This document shows, in pieces, positions 33,160 to 46,005 of a stretch of 64,000 bases of DNA (position 1 is its first letter; each line of letters begins with the position of its first letter). Position numbers and translations under genes: made by a program. Source of the DNA: Hofstenia miamia (Eukaryota; Xenacoelomorpha; Acoela); assembly GCA_004352715.1 (NCBI GenBank), contig SCFE01000050.1, forward strand, positions 678,599-742,598, read 5' to 3'. The notes under the pieces are model-generated. The model saw only the letters and a list, made by a program, of their open reading frames with translations, had not been told where the DNA came from and ran no database searches.

Positions 33160-34500
33160 AAATCAAAGTAATTACAATTGATGAAATTTCACATGTAGGG
33201 TGTCATAGCCTTTTAGGGCAGTAGCCCTTCAAAAGTCATGGCATTCAATATTAATTTGGTTGGAGTATTTGCTCAATTTGATGAAGCATTTTGCCTTCCA
33301 TGTAGGGTGTTTAATTCCGAAGGATCAAAGGAAAGCGTATTTACAATTCTAGGACTTCATGATTGGAAATACACAAGAGACCTACCAAGATTTGAATTAA
33401 ACATGAAAAGAGTTGCACAGATATTACGTTAATTGCACCAGAAAAGAGACGAATCTGATTTGTGACTATCCTTGATGGCATCAAGAGATGTACTGGAGAA
33501 GAACAGGTACTAACTTAAGTCAATTGCAGAAGTTTTTCAGTTTTTAGCTTTAAATGAGTTAGCACTTCGAGGCAGCTATGATAAAAAACCTGGAAATATG
33601 TTTGCATATTCTCTAATCTGACACAAAACTAGCCGAAATTATACCTACAAACGCTACCTATTGTTCACTAGATATTTAGAATGAATAACTGAAATTCTTG
33701 CTCAAATAAACTGTTTATACTGCCTCAAGATGCCAAGCATGATAACACAGAGAATATTTCAATTAGTGTACATTTTGTAAAGAATGGAAAAATCTGTGAA
33801 TCGTTGCTAGATATGCCATCCGTAGCACTTGATACCGCTTATTGGCAACTGCAATACTGACAGTCTTGACTGCAGTAAAATGCTTGCACAGTGCTATGAT
33901 GGTGCTAGCGCCATGAGTATTCATGGTGGGATTCAGACTTTGATACAGCAGGAATTACAACAATATTCATTAATTACATTGTTTTAATCATGGACTGCAC
34001 TTATTCATAATTGATTTATCAAAGAAGTGGACATTTTGAAGCAATATTGTGACCAATATAAATAACTGTTACTTTTCATCGTCCAAAAGTTGCCGTTGTG
34101 TGTACTATGGCAAACGGCTAAAACGTCTTTTGGAACAGAAGTGGATAGGTCTTTTTCGGACGACTAAGGTTATTTTACTAGAATATCATAACATTCAAAC
34201 ATTGACTTCTCTGAGAAAGGACAAATTAATAAATGGTGACATTGTAGCAGAAGGCAAGGAGTACTTATTAACCGCTTCCAGCATTGCATTTACTTTTGCA
34301 GTACTAGTGATGAACAAAGTTCTTGGTAGTATTCCATCGGCTGAAAAAGTCTTTCAAGCTCAGGAAAAAGGCGCAATAGAACTCATTTGCGAAGAACTCT
34401 TCTGCAACGAGTCCTTAGCTAGTTTGAGAACTGAAGGAGAAGGCATGTTGCATGAACAGACAGAAACACATCAGTTCAGCAACCAACGTGAGTTTGCATA
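33160..34500 (+). pseudogene. hAT transposase remnant (ZMYM1/DUF4371-like), broken
   Basis: In order: a TTF-type zinc-finger region FDEAFCLPCRVFNSEG then GLHDWKYTRDLPRFELNMKR (33238-33432); EVFQFLALNELALRGSYDK (near 33530); ATYCSLDI.NE; HFVKNGKICESLLDMPS (near 33775); AQCYDGASAMSIHGGIQTLI (near 33890), the 'QCYDGASNMSG' catalytic-region block of DUF4371 proteins; then GKRLKRLLEQKW and KVILLEYHNIQTL (34049-34501). Many frameshifts and stops show it is dead. No hATC dimerisation block or terminal repeats were found. Confidence 0.75.
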
Positions 34501-37500
34501 AGGAACGTACGTCTCCTGAATTTTGTAGTTACACAATCAATTGGTGGGCCTGAGATCATTGGAATCAGCTTGTGGTCATCATATTCTTAGTGTGTGGATT
34601 ATGTTAGTGAGAGTGGTTTGTTTCCCTGTCTTGGTAAAAATGTGTCAAAGATGTTTCCTGTGCTTGAAGCACATTAAAATATTAACATTTTTTCAATGGA
34701 GAATCCGATTTCTGCACAAAACATTGAAATTTTTCCTATACCTAATGTTCAATTAATAAGCGGTCTTTTAGGTTTAATAAATATACTTGAAAATTCTGTT
34801 ACTTTAGTTATTGCACATCCTTTACATAAAAGCAAAATAACTTTAAATTTATTCTCATCGCAATTTACAGTGTTAACGAAATATTTATGCGTATTAGAAA
34901 TTTCAATCATATAATGATTTTGTAATCTTTTCTCTACACACACATCAATTAAAATCGTAGAATGCCGAAAAATACAATGTTGTCAAAGATTATGGATTAC
35001 TAGTGGGCGTGAATGACAATTTATCTTAATTTTCCAACATAGGTTTCAAATGAATTAGCAATTACCAGACATAGTTCAAACAAGTTTTAAATGAAAGTTA
35101 AAATTACGAAAAGGAAAATTATCACCCGAATGATCAAATATTAGAAATGTGTAACTATTCTAGATTATGCAAAACGATCAATTTTAAAACTTTTTTGGGG
35201 TCTACAATTGCATGGACAGAATCTAGTTCAAAAACAAAACAAACATCTTTGAAACACTATGTATGTGTGTACTAATCCTCGCTAGCAACTAATTGGGCCA
35301 AAATAGTATTAAGCTAGAAAAGTTAAAATCATAGTTTAAATGCAATTAATAAACATAATTTGAAGCTGCATTTTTGAAAATTATATTAGAAAAATTGGCG
35401 GATGTTTGTAAATCCATGCATAACAAAGAAGCCTTTAAAACCCACTTTTTATATTTAACAAAGAAGCCTTGAAAACCCACTTTTTATATGGCTGACAGAT
35501 ATCAATACAGAAAAACCAAATTTGAATATCGATTTTAATTAAAATCGAAAAGGGCGTTATGTCATTCTTTGAATACATTAATCTTTCTGCAATAAATTGC
35601 TGAAACTAGCAATCATAATAAACAACTGATAAAAAATTATTGACTGTTTGTTGGAACTAACTACCGAAGCCCATTGGCTTAAGCACTCATTTTGGTTTAT
35701 ATTATAATACACTGAAAATCATAAACAAGTTTATGAGCATTAGACATTAAAGGGAATAATTGGTAACTGCGAAGAGATAAACATTTTTGCATCACTTTTG
35801 TTGTAGAACAGCGTGATGGGGCGATCAGTTCCAAACGGATTTGATTAAAGGCGCGTTCAGACAAGCACCTTTTGATATACGTAAAAAAATACCTTAACTC
35901 ACATTATTTATTGGAATGCTAAGCGATTAATTTTGGTAAATTCTAGCCGTAAGTTTTCACATGCGAGGAATAATAAATTCGAAATATTACAGAATTTTTT
36001 TAACACAAATCAGTTATTTATTGGAATGATGTAATATCAAAATTTAGATGCTATTCATAAATTGTCGATAATGTTCACATGTAATTGAAATCTCAAAAAA
36101 CGGGTACAAAATTATATTATTGAATTGTGTTAGTACTATTTCAAAGTACGTCATTTGTGCACGACTGGAAATTAAAACTGCGTTTTAAAACCCCTATAAA
36201 TTGAAATATATTGTTTTCGATTAGAAAGCATGCATTTTGTTTACAATTATCGATATTGAAATATTTATTGTTGAAAATGAAAACAAATTAAAAGAAACGA
36301 GCGTACTGTTTAAATATAATTAATTATAAGTTATTGCTATATGTTACCTATTTTTATATATTTCTTACTGTGTATCTATTAATCCTCGTTTTTCACTGAA
36401 ACGTTTTGTCACAAACATTTGTTCTGGTAAAACTAAAAAAATATATAAAATTTTGAAAAATAAAGAAACTTGTGTTTTTAGCCTTTAAATGCAAATAGTT
36501 AAACGATTTTTAAAACAGATGTTGCATTGTTTCATTAATACAATGTATTAAAGGCATAGGATATTGCCATATTGGGATTATGGGCTAAAGTATACGGGCG
36601 GAAAAAAACTTGCACATACTGAAGTCAAACGTTAAATTATAATTATAACATTATATCGTATCAAAAAACGCTTAAAAATTATCTTCTTAAATATTTTATT
36701 AAACAAATTTCATTATTATGAGAGGAGTCCAGAATTGTATTTAAAAAAGCAGTCAACTTAAGATATTAGTAATAAGATGGCAAATATTAGACCTCTATAG
36801 GATGCCACAAATACAAGACAACCGATTTGGTGCATTTGCTGTAAAACAATTACTGTAAGACAAATAGTTATAAATACTGTAAGACAATTAGCTAACAGGT
36901 TTATACACAATAAGACTAAATGAGGGATTTTGGCAAACGTAACGGTTACCCATTTCAAATATTCAGGAGTTCTTTAGAAACAGAACATTAGGAATGTGTG
37001 GTTCAAACGTTACTTGAAACTGTGTATGATGTGACCCAGCATTCAATTATGTTCCAACTTTAGTCTTCAGAAATCTCTAAGATGCCTTGCTATGAATACT
37101 GAAGCCAAAAATCCCGATGTTGTATATTCCATTCACAGTTGCAAACGATTTTCACAAGCACAGAAGAAGCATGTGATAAATCAGTCAGATATTTTATGAA
37201 ACTAAAATTAGTGGTAGACCCTAAACCAACATCGTGCAAGGGTTGAGAGGAATGTGGGATTTTCCATTTTTTACATTGTGATAAATTGTTAAAGTGACGT
37301 CTTCTCGTGCTCTGCTACAATTTGAAATCAGGATCACAATGTGATAGCAATCAGGTAATCACATTAAGCATTGTTGCACTGAGAGAATTCGTGACGCATA
37401 ATGCAAGAAATCTAAAAATAACATATTTTATAACTTTTTTAAGAATGATGTACAGCTACATAAAAAATGTTATATTACCTATCAGAAAAAATAGAATACA

Positions 37501-39123
37501 TACTTTTTGGATTATATAAAGTTATACTGCGCCTGTAATTAAAATTATCTTCGTAAAAACAATTATTCTAATATGCATGGAATCATATGACTACAACATG
37601 CAATTTGTGACGTAACTAAATAGAAAATAAGAAGAACAATAAGCAATCATTGCAAGAAATACAAGCTGAGCTCTCAATGGGCAATGTGGATAACGTATAT
37701 ATCAACAGGTCAGGTCTTTTTCAGTTCCATCGTCCACGAACGATCAATGGGGTGTGTGTGTTCGAGTGAAAATTATAGTAATTACAACGATAAAATGATT
37801 CAAATAGCAAAGAACTTAATTGCAAATTGCATTAAATTTAATGTCGATTGAAGCACAGCTGTGTTTTTTTAGTGATGTCAATTAAAAACTATACCAATAC
37901 AAACAGCTGACAATTGATCGAAAAAGAAACAGAAATTGAGTAATTGAGGTTGTTTTATATATACTTTTAAAACTATCCAAATAAACATTTAGAAATGATT
38001 TCTAGATGAATATGGTAAATCTACAGACAAAGTATCGAATAAAAATAGAAGAGGATAAAAAGGTAGTTCAAGGTTAAGAATGCCCAACAATACATTCACA
38101 GGCGGATTTGATAATAGGATAATAAGGAGAGCTAACTTGGAGTAAGGCAGTAGGACCCTACTCAATCCCATGTAGAAAGGCTCAAGTGGACAGAAAGTTA
38201 AAGAAAGAATGTGCTTTTTTGAAGTGATAAATATTCGTAGAACTACAAAATGTTTGAAAGTGGCAGAGCAAGGGCTTGCAAAAAAAATTTACATTGCACA
38301 TTACTAATGTAACAGTGTAATATTTTTTTACCCTTATTCAGAGGCTTCAAAAAATTTATGAAATTCAAACTAGATTTTAAAGTTTTTAAACTCGTTTAAA
38401 TCACGTACAATATTATTCGATGATGCTTCATAGTGTATTCGGACAGCTGCTTGTTTTTTTCTGTTTTGTATGTTTTTTATTGCATATGGATTAGTTTCAA
38501 AATACGCTGCAAAAACAATTTTTTAGGAAAAAATTTATTAGAAAGTTTTTAAGCGGAATGCTAATACAGCGAATAAGAAGTGAGAAGCTATTAGAATGAA
38601 AAAGGCCAACATTCCTGCCAAACTTGATCATATTGTTCATACACATATTGCACACCGTCAATTTTGTCTCAACAATTTGTCGCAAATCAAATCACGATTT
38701 CGCGGCATTTTTGTCTGAAAACAAACCTTTACTAAGTACGGATAATCCTTTGACGAAATGACAGTTGAAATACCACAAACTTATTTTTATGAAGTTGTGA
38801 TTTTTTTTATCAGAAGAAAAACTTTCACTTATTTAAGTAACATACATATCTCAGCACTTGCTAACTGAAGTCGAACAGAAGCAATACTTGAATTATCTGT
38901 CTTAACTACAGGATTTAATCGGCAAGACTTTATCGGACTTTTTAAATTTATACCTGAAAATATAACTAGTAGAAATTAAACTAATGTTTATTTAATATTA
39001 TAGATTAGACTAAACAAGTTTAAGTGTATGAAAGTTTCCTGCATGATGTACAGAGACCATAGCTTTCAGAATTGTTTTCATAATTTTGCGAATTTGGGGA
39101 AAATAGAAGTTGTAACAACGGAA
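34501..39123. other. Long AT-rich stretch without a recognised gene
   Basis: Many short frames, none with a motif or with coding-like composition. It contains a small tandem duplication at 35421-35488. Scattered protein-like bits at 34541-34914 are not assignable. Confidence 0.4.
35421..35488. repeat. Two-copy tandem repeat, unit about 37 bp
   Basis: AACAAAGAAGCCTTTAAAAC...CACTTTTTATAT occurs twice in a row with one T/G difference. Confidence 0.8.
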
Positions 39124-40350
39124 TAGGGATTGCAATACCGACCTCGATTTCCCAAATCCCAGTTATAGAGGATTTATCCCGGGATTTTGTTCAACAAATT
39201 AATCACGAAAGCCACACTAAGTACATGTAGGCTACACATATGCTACATTATATGGCGGTCGGTTACTGATGATTATGGTTCTAGTTTAATTTAGAGTAAT
39301 TTTACTAAAGGCACTCAATCAAAGACCTGCAAGTGCGTTTTTTCGATCATCACAAAATTTCACAGGAGTTTGATGGTCGATTGCATATGAGTTAACACAT
39401 TGCGAATTTTATTTTGTCAATTTATTTTTTCATGCTAAGTAATCTGGGGCTTATACATGTAGCTAGGTCTATTTGCAATCTTCGTGCAGATAGTTTTAAA
39501 CTACAAGGCATAATAAATTGTACAGTTATTACCATCAAGAACAATGTATGATTACGAATATACATGTATTTATGAATATTTTTATAACAATCAACAAAAT
39601 AACCATTACAGTACAATAGTAAATCAAATTGAGAACCGCTATGAGAATTTTAACAAATTAATTTAGACTTTTATGAATTTTTTGTTGTGATTCTTACAAA
39701 TCCAATTCAATACCCAAATATAGCCTCACAGATCAAACTGAAATGCGCTATAAAAATCTAAAAAGCAGATAAAAATTTAACAAAATGATCATCTAGTTTT
39801 TGATACAAAACATGTAACGGTATACAAAGCAGATAATATAACCTAGCAAAATTTGTGTAGAAGCAGAATACTCTACTGTTTCATTGTTGTTTGCTTTTAA
39901 AATACTGTCTCAACATACACAGAGCGGACAATGTTTTATCACCTAAACGTGACCTAACACTGGTAGCAAATACTTCAATGTTTGCAGACTCACGTGCAGA
40001 CAGCTACTCACTTTTAATTACAGCACTTCCATAACAGTTGACATTGTCAATATCCATCCCCATTTTAAATTAATCTTTTCAACTTATGTTCAGTCTACAG
40101 ATACATATACGCCTAATATGAACTCAAAGAAATTAAATTCTGGAGTAGTCTATCTGTAAAGACCTACATTTACAGTGTACTGTGTGTACTGAATGTTTGT
40201 TTAGAGAAAACGCAATGTTAATATTTATTACAAGAATTCTGAAATTAGACCAATAAAATCATAATTTCAGATCCAGCGATCCCGCACCCTCTAATCTCGG
40301 GATTTCAATCCCGTAAAATGTATGAAAATCCTGGGATTCAGTTATCCCTA
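39124..40350. mobile_element. Probable non-autonomous hAT-like element, 1.23 kb
   Basis: The left end TAGGGATTGCAATACC (39124) and the reverse complement of the right end, TAGGGATAACTGAATCCC (ending 40350), start alike and are followed on both sides by inverted AATCCC/GGGATT-rich subterminal repeats (TATCCCGGGATTTTG near 39175; CTCGGGATTTCAATCCCG near 40296). This 'GGGAT' end type is common in hAT elements. The 8-bp flanks match only partly, so the superfamily is inferred. Confidence 0.6.
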
Positions 40351-41559
40351 CGCCGAAATAAAATATTTTAGGAGGACTAAGATCAATAAATACTGGTCCT
40401 GAATTTGATAAATGTAATTAAATTGATTAGTGAAATGAATTATAGTGGATACATACAAATATAAGTTATATAGCTCATGCTTATCCGACAAAAAGTTGAA
40501 AAGGCGGAATAATTTTATATTAATCACATAGTCCAAGTCCACGGTCTTACAAACACGACCTAATCAGCCCACGTAAATCGTGATGCTAAGACGCAGCCTC
40601 AACTTTTTTCACAGTACAAGTAATCTAAAATAATGACATGTTATATCTGCAGATATAGAGCCATATGTGTGAAGCAGTGAGAAATAAAATGTAGTCGGAA
40701 AATGCTGAATTTAACAAATTCTAAGGAATCTCATCAATACAATTGGCTGTAAAATAAGACAGAAAAACAGGTCAGGGAATTAATAGGGGAAGTTAATTCT
40801 GATATATTTGTACTTCAGCAAAATAAAGCTAAACTAGTCACTGATATCTGTTAAGTGGATCAACTACAATAGGAAGTTTTGTCAATACTGGTATATAAAC
40901 TTAGTAGTGAACGTAATTTCATAGTTCACATAGCAAAAATTTGGAAAAGTTGCTCGTTGGTTTCCTGTGTTACAACATGAAAAAATGCATTGCTTCGTTA
41001 TATTTTTAAATTTCTTTTCTATATTTGTGCGAATAATTAGAAGTTCTAATAAAATGCATTGTGCAATGCAAAACGAAAAACCTAAAAAATAAGTGTGAAG
41101 TTAGTAAACGGGATACAATGTTTATATCTGAAAACCATAATCGCTGAATTTTACAATTTACTCGACATTTCAATGACGCCTGCTATTGGAAGCAATATAT
41201 TTAGTTGCTCATTTATGCTTGATACTGAAATATAAATAACTAAAAGTCATAAGAATTCCAACTATTGTAAAGTTCTGGGTAATATTTTTGAAATTCCAAA
41301 ATTGGAAAAGTGCAACTAATTTAACGAAAATTAAATGTTTATACGTCTAAATTGTTATTAAATACAATATATAATTCATGCAGAATGTTAAATATTTAAA
41401 ATTTTAATAAATTAGCAATAATCAATAAGAATTGATTCTAATTAGCACAATCAAAAAATTTCTAAATCAAAAATTCTAATATCATTTGCATTGAAATTTA
41501 ACCATAGCCCTTTCCCTAATGCTAAGCATAACATTTTAAATTAACTCAAAATTTAACGA
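40351..41559. other. AT-rich, nothing recognised
   Basis: No coding frame or repeat beyond simple A/T runs. Confidence 0.4.
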
Positions 41560-42190
41560 AATTTTTAGACGACACCGTATTATATTTTGACCTGTGTCAC
41601 AACCCTGAAAAATGTTCTTTAAGTGTTCTTCCTCAGCTTTTTGGCTATGACCATTATCCTATCTTAGCCAATATTTTCCTTTATTGTGATGATTCTCAAC
41701 ATTCATACAATGAAATTCCTGTATATATTAAATGCAGCTTAAATTATGACAATTTTATCCAATCGATGCATAACTTTGATGCGTTTCTGCAACAAATTTT
41801 TGTAACGGGGAAACATTATTTTGTGACTGGTTTAATGCCATTCACTTTGTTATAAATTCTTCGATGCATCAAAAACGTAGTAAACGCTTAGATTTACCTT
41901 TTTATTATTCTAGCCACTGTATTCACATCTACAACAAAATTTCTACGGTGATGAAGAAGCTTAGTAAAAGAAGCCTTTCTACGTCAGACAAACTTTGCTC
42001 TCTACAACAAGATTTAATCAATTCTATTCATTTCGATAAAGTGGCATTCATTTGCTCTTTTAGCAAAATTAACACTCAGAAGACTTACAAAATTTTACGT
42101 ATCTTTTCTGTTAAGAACTACATTCCTCCGGCTGGTGACGTGAATATAACGCCTGCAGTAGCCACCGCGATATACACCTTGAAAATATAA
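41560..42190 (+). pseudogene. LINE fragment: endonuclease end and linker, related to LINE-1
   Basis: The plus strand gives DDTVLYFDLCHNPEKCSLSV and GYDHYPILANIFL (the last endonuclease block, compare LINE-1 SDHSFVSFNL), then KRSKRLDLPFYYSSHCIHIY and LCSLQQDLINSIHFDKVAFI, which matches LINE-1's linker (KKRASLPFYFSSLTVHSLNK ... INFMELDKVSF). It needs frame changes, so it is an old diverged copy of the same family, cut at both ends. Confidence 0.7.
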
Positions 42191-42326
42191 CCTTTGCACT
42201 CTGTTCTTGATACATACGTAGTTGCATCTGACTATTCTTTCTTTTATTCTAAGAACGTGTGCTAATATCTTAGCACCTTTAGTGTATATTTGCCTGTTTA
42301 TTATACAGTTTAATTAGATTTCAGCT

Positions 42327-43064
42327 ATGCCCCCAATTTCGCTGTCCGACCTCAAAAATTTGAGCAATGCCCAGTTTGCCTCCGCTGTTGGTGGTATGAA
42401 GAAAGACGCCATCATTTCGTTGTTACGCCAAGCGGTCTCTGCTCTCTCTACCTCGACTCCGTCCACCAATGATGGCCCTGGCGTCATATCATCCTCATCT
42501 GAGTCCCTCACAAAGCTTTCCTCTGATGTTACCTCACTACAATCCCAAATGTTCTCCTACAGTGCTGCTGCCTCCCGTTCTGTCTCATCTCTCCCCAGTC
42601 ATCCTGCTCCAACTTTCACACCCGCACTTGCTCCTCCTTCTGCTCTACCGCATCCTCCCAAGCAGTCTATCCCTTCATCAACTAACCGTAATCGTCCTCG
42701 TCCAGTTTTTGGTTCTAGTGCTTCCTGCCGTCTCCCTGCTGTTCCTATTAGTTCACTTCCGCCGCCTCCCCGCAAAGCTCATATCTATGTTGGCCGTTTT
42801 GCTGCTTCTGTGTCCACCTCAGATGTTGCTGACCACCTTCGTTCTTCCTCTCTACAATTTGATGATGTCATTTCCATTCCTCCACGTCCTGACTCTCCAT
42901 TTGTATCCTTCCATGTTGTCTGCAATCAAGAGTCTCATCGTGCACTCATAAATCCTGATGTGTGGTCTGAAGGCGTCTTGATTCGTTATTACCACCTCTC
43001 TGACGATGAGCGCAAATCTTTTGGCCTTCGTCCCCGCTGCCGTAATTCGCCTCGCCGTGACTGA
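42327..43064 (+). CDS. LINE-1 ORF1 protein (RRM-like, nucleic-acid binding)
   Basis: 245 codons from ATG. The N-terminal third is helical (LSDLKNLSNAQFASAVGGMK), the middle Ser/Pro-rich (residues about 80-145, e.g. PPSALPHPPKQSIPSS), and the C-terminal part (about 150-232) has an RRM-like layout: AHIYVGRFAASVSTSDVADH, then VSFHVVCNQESHRALINPDV, then GVLIRYYHLSDDE. It ends RPRCRNSPRRD-stop (TGA 43062-43064). In LINEs this protein binds element RNA and escorts it. It has no zinc knuckle or PHD, unlike the ORF1s of LINE-A, -D and -E. The stop is followed by CTA and the ORF2 frame continues without a shift. Confidence 0.75.
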   Translation: MPPISLSDLKNLSNAQFASAVGGMKKDAIISLLRQAVSALSTSTPSTNDGPGVISSSSESLTKLSSDVTSLQSQMFSYSAAASRSVSSLPSHPAPTFTPALAPPSALPHPPKQSIPSSTNRNRPRPVFGSSASCRLPAVPISSLPPPPRKAHIYVGRFAASVSTSDVADHLRSSSLQFDDVISIPPRPDSPFVSFHVVCNQESHRALINPDVWSEGVLIRYYHLSDDERKSFGLRPRCRNSPRRD

Positions 43065-45953
43065 CTATCTCACTCTGATGTTCCTCCTCCCCGTAACTCT
43101 GGCTTTTCCGTATTGCTTGCCAATGCCCACAGTCTTGTATCTTTGAATCGTCGTCTCAGCTTTTACAATTTCTTCTTGCAGTCTCCTGTTGACTTCATTT
43201 TCATCACTGAAACCTGGCTTGATCCTGCCATTGCTGATAGTGTTGTTTTTCCCAACTCTACTCTTAAAGTTCTTTCTCGTATGGATCGATCCAGTGGTCG
43301 CCATGGTGGTGTTCTCATTGCCTCTCGTCTTCCTAACCTTGACATCCGTCCCATTTCTTTTAATTCATTATCCTTCGATTTCTGTTGTGGCTGTGCTGTT
43401 GTTCTCAGTGACCATATTGTTTCTCTGCTCTGCATTTACAACCCTCCTTCAAAAAGTGCCTTTCGCATTCCCGTTGCTGATTTATCATCTATGTTCGAGT
43501 CTTTTCATGACCAGTCTACCTACCTCTCTCGTCACCTTGGCTTTTCCATTCGTCCTCATTTTCTTGTTTGTGGTGACTTCAATCTTCCTAATGTCTGCTG
43601 GAATGCGTTCGACTCTACTGACACTTATGAGTCTGCAGTTTTAGAAGTTTTTGCCTGCTATTCTCTTGAACAACTTGTATTTTCTCCTACTTCCAGCTCC
43701 TCTCTGCTTGATTTGGTTCTGTGCTCTCACCCCGATTACATATTTGACATATCTGTAATCCCTGTTCCTGCTAAGCTGTCAGATCACTCATTCGTCAGCT
43801 TCAATCTGTTTGTCAACTCTACTTCTCCATCTGCTAATCCGGCTGTTCCACAATATGCTCGATTTAACAGTGACTTTCTGTCACTTAATGCTGCTCTCTC
43901 ATCTTCGCTGCCCGTTTTTAGTGATTCCTTCTCAGTTGACGATTGGTTCACTTTCTTTCATCAAGTTATTTCTTCTTATGTTCCTCGTCGGCGGAAAAAG
44001 CGTGCTTCTCTTCCTTTCTATTTTTCGTCCCTTACTGTGCACTCCTTGAATAAATTGGAGTCTTAAAAACGCCATTCTGGTACTACTGCTACTCCGAAGC
44101 TTACTTCTCTCACAGAAGATGTTATCAATTTTATGGAACTTGACAAAGTCTCTTTTCTGTCCAGCTTCTCGTCCTGTTCTCTTCAAGACTCTTATTCCTT
44201 CCTGCGTTCTCTTCATTCCAAGCCTGAGCTCCCCAATTTGAGATGGAACCTTCTTTCTGCTCACTCTGACCTGGACAAAGCTGATCTGTTCAATGCGTAT
44301 TTTGCCTCTAACTTCTCTGTACCTGTCTCCATGTGCCCTGGTCCGCCTGCTGCCTCCCCGCTAATCCGACTTTGTGATATGGTCTTCAGCGCTCATGATA
44401 TCTCTCTCATGCTTAAATCTTGCAAGTTGTCTGGTCCTTGTTATCCTGACGTTGTTCCTTCCTTTGTAATTCATGAAACCTCCTCCACGCTTTCTATCCA
44501 TTTAAAGCATCTTTACTCCTTCATTTGCTCCACTAAGCGCTATCCCGCCTGTTGGAAGACATCTTGGATTTCTCCGCTGTTAAAATCTAATCAGCTTCCC
44601 TCCTCGCAGGTCACGTCCTACCGCCCAATAACTATTCTATCTCGACTGTCTATCATCTTTGAACGCCTTGTTTTTCGTTATGTATTCCCAAAAATTCGTC
44701 ACCTCATCTCTTCTTCTCAGCGTGGCAACCTTCCCGGTCGCTCTACAATTACTAACCTGCTCACTCTGATTGAAAACTGCTACTTTCACTCTGATAGTAA
44801 TGATCCTGGTTGTATTATCTTTCTTGACATCTCAAAAGCGTTTGATCGTCTCCCTCATTCCATTCTGCTTGACAAGTTACGTTTATTTGGTTTTGATGTG
44901 GATTTCATCGAACTGTTCCAGTCCTACCTGACCAATCGCCACCAGTGTGTCAAAATCAACTCGTCTATCTCTTCTCCTGTCCCCGTTACTAGTGGTGCCC
45001 CTCAAGGCTCAGTGTTTGCTGTTCTTTTCTTCCTCGTTGCCATTAACAACCTCCCTCATTCTGTTCTCAACTCGTCTTGCCTGCTGTATGTTGACGACAC
45101 TGCGATTTTTGATTTTGGTTGGTCTTTTGCTTCGAATATTTTTTCTGATCTTGAGCACTTGTCTACTTGGTCCTCTGTCAACCATCTTGATTTTAGCACT
45201 ACCAAGACATGTGGTATTTCCTTTTCTGTGGCTCCCCCTTCTGATTTGCCTCTACCTGTGAACTTTGCGCCTCGCCACACTCATCTTGGAGTTCAACTTG
45301 CTGCAAACTTAAATTGGACTGGACATGTGTCTTTGCGTCTCCACAAAGCTAATTCCTCACTATTTGCCCTTTTCCGTAATGTTCCTTTTAATACCTCGTC
45401 CGCTGTGAAACTCTCTTTGTTCAAGTCCATTCCTCGCGCCATTCTTCTCTACGCGTCTCCTTGTTGGTGGCCTTCTCGTGCTTTGTTCAACTCCATGGAA
45501 CGTTTCCAGAAACACGCTTTCAAATGGATCTCCTCTTTGGACTATAAAGACGCTCTGCTGAAATTCTCCACTCTCCCGCTGTCACTCTACTTCCATGCCT
45601 GTGATCTCCTTCTGTTCAATCGACTACTGACTCGCAAATTGGATCTTGATCCTTTTGATTTCATTAAGTTCTCCAATTCCTGCTGCACTCGCTCTGATGA
45701 TGTTGTCACCTTCTCCATTCGTCGTACAAAGAAACATCGCACCCTTCACTCGTTTTTCAATCGTGCTTGTACTGCTGCTAATTACATCTTGACTCGCAAC
45801 CCTCCAACAGCGATTGATTTCTTTTCCCCGCCACCGAGCTTCAAGAAATCTTTGATGGCTTTCCTCTTTGCTGAGCCCTTCTCCGACTTCGCCTACTCTT
45901 CCATTTGCTCCTATTTCATCTCCTGTGACTGTCCTCGCTGCCGTAAAACTTGA
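43065..45953 (+). pseudogene. LINE-1 ORF2: APE endonuclease plus reverse transcriptase, one nonsense codon
   Basis: One frame with a single internal TAA (44064-44066). Endonuclease (from about 43113): VDFIFITETWLDP (catalytic Glu), FLVCGDFNLPNVCWN, SLLDLVLCSHPDYI and KLSDHSFVSF. RT (from about 44600): SYRPITILSRLSIIFERLVF, QRGNLPGRSTITNLL, IIFLDISKAFDRLPHSILLD (motif A), SGAPQGSVFAVLFFL (motif B), LLYVDDTAIF (catalytic, YVDD), HLGVQLAANLNWTGH. It ends FISCDCPRCRKT-stop. Such proteins nick target DNA and copy the element RNA in place. Without the TAA it would be complete, so inactivation is recent. Confidence 0.82.
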
Positions 45954-46005
45954 CTTGTTTTTATTTTCTTGTTGTGTATGCCTTCAGCGGCTAAATAAAG
46001 TCATT

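Noticed and set aside
34541-34943. Overlapping short frames on both strands
   Set aside because: Mutually antisense or shifted frames without motif, following the broken hAT; no evidence for a gene.
42469-42951. 160-codon plus-strand frame, Leu/Ser/Pro-rich
   Set aside because: It lies in a shifted frame over LINE-1 ORF1, and its composition reflects the pyrimidine-rich sense strand. The same applies to 43189-43644 and 44947-45261, and to the antisense frames 43163-43435 and 43932-44264.
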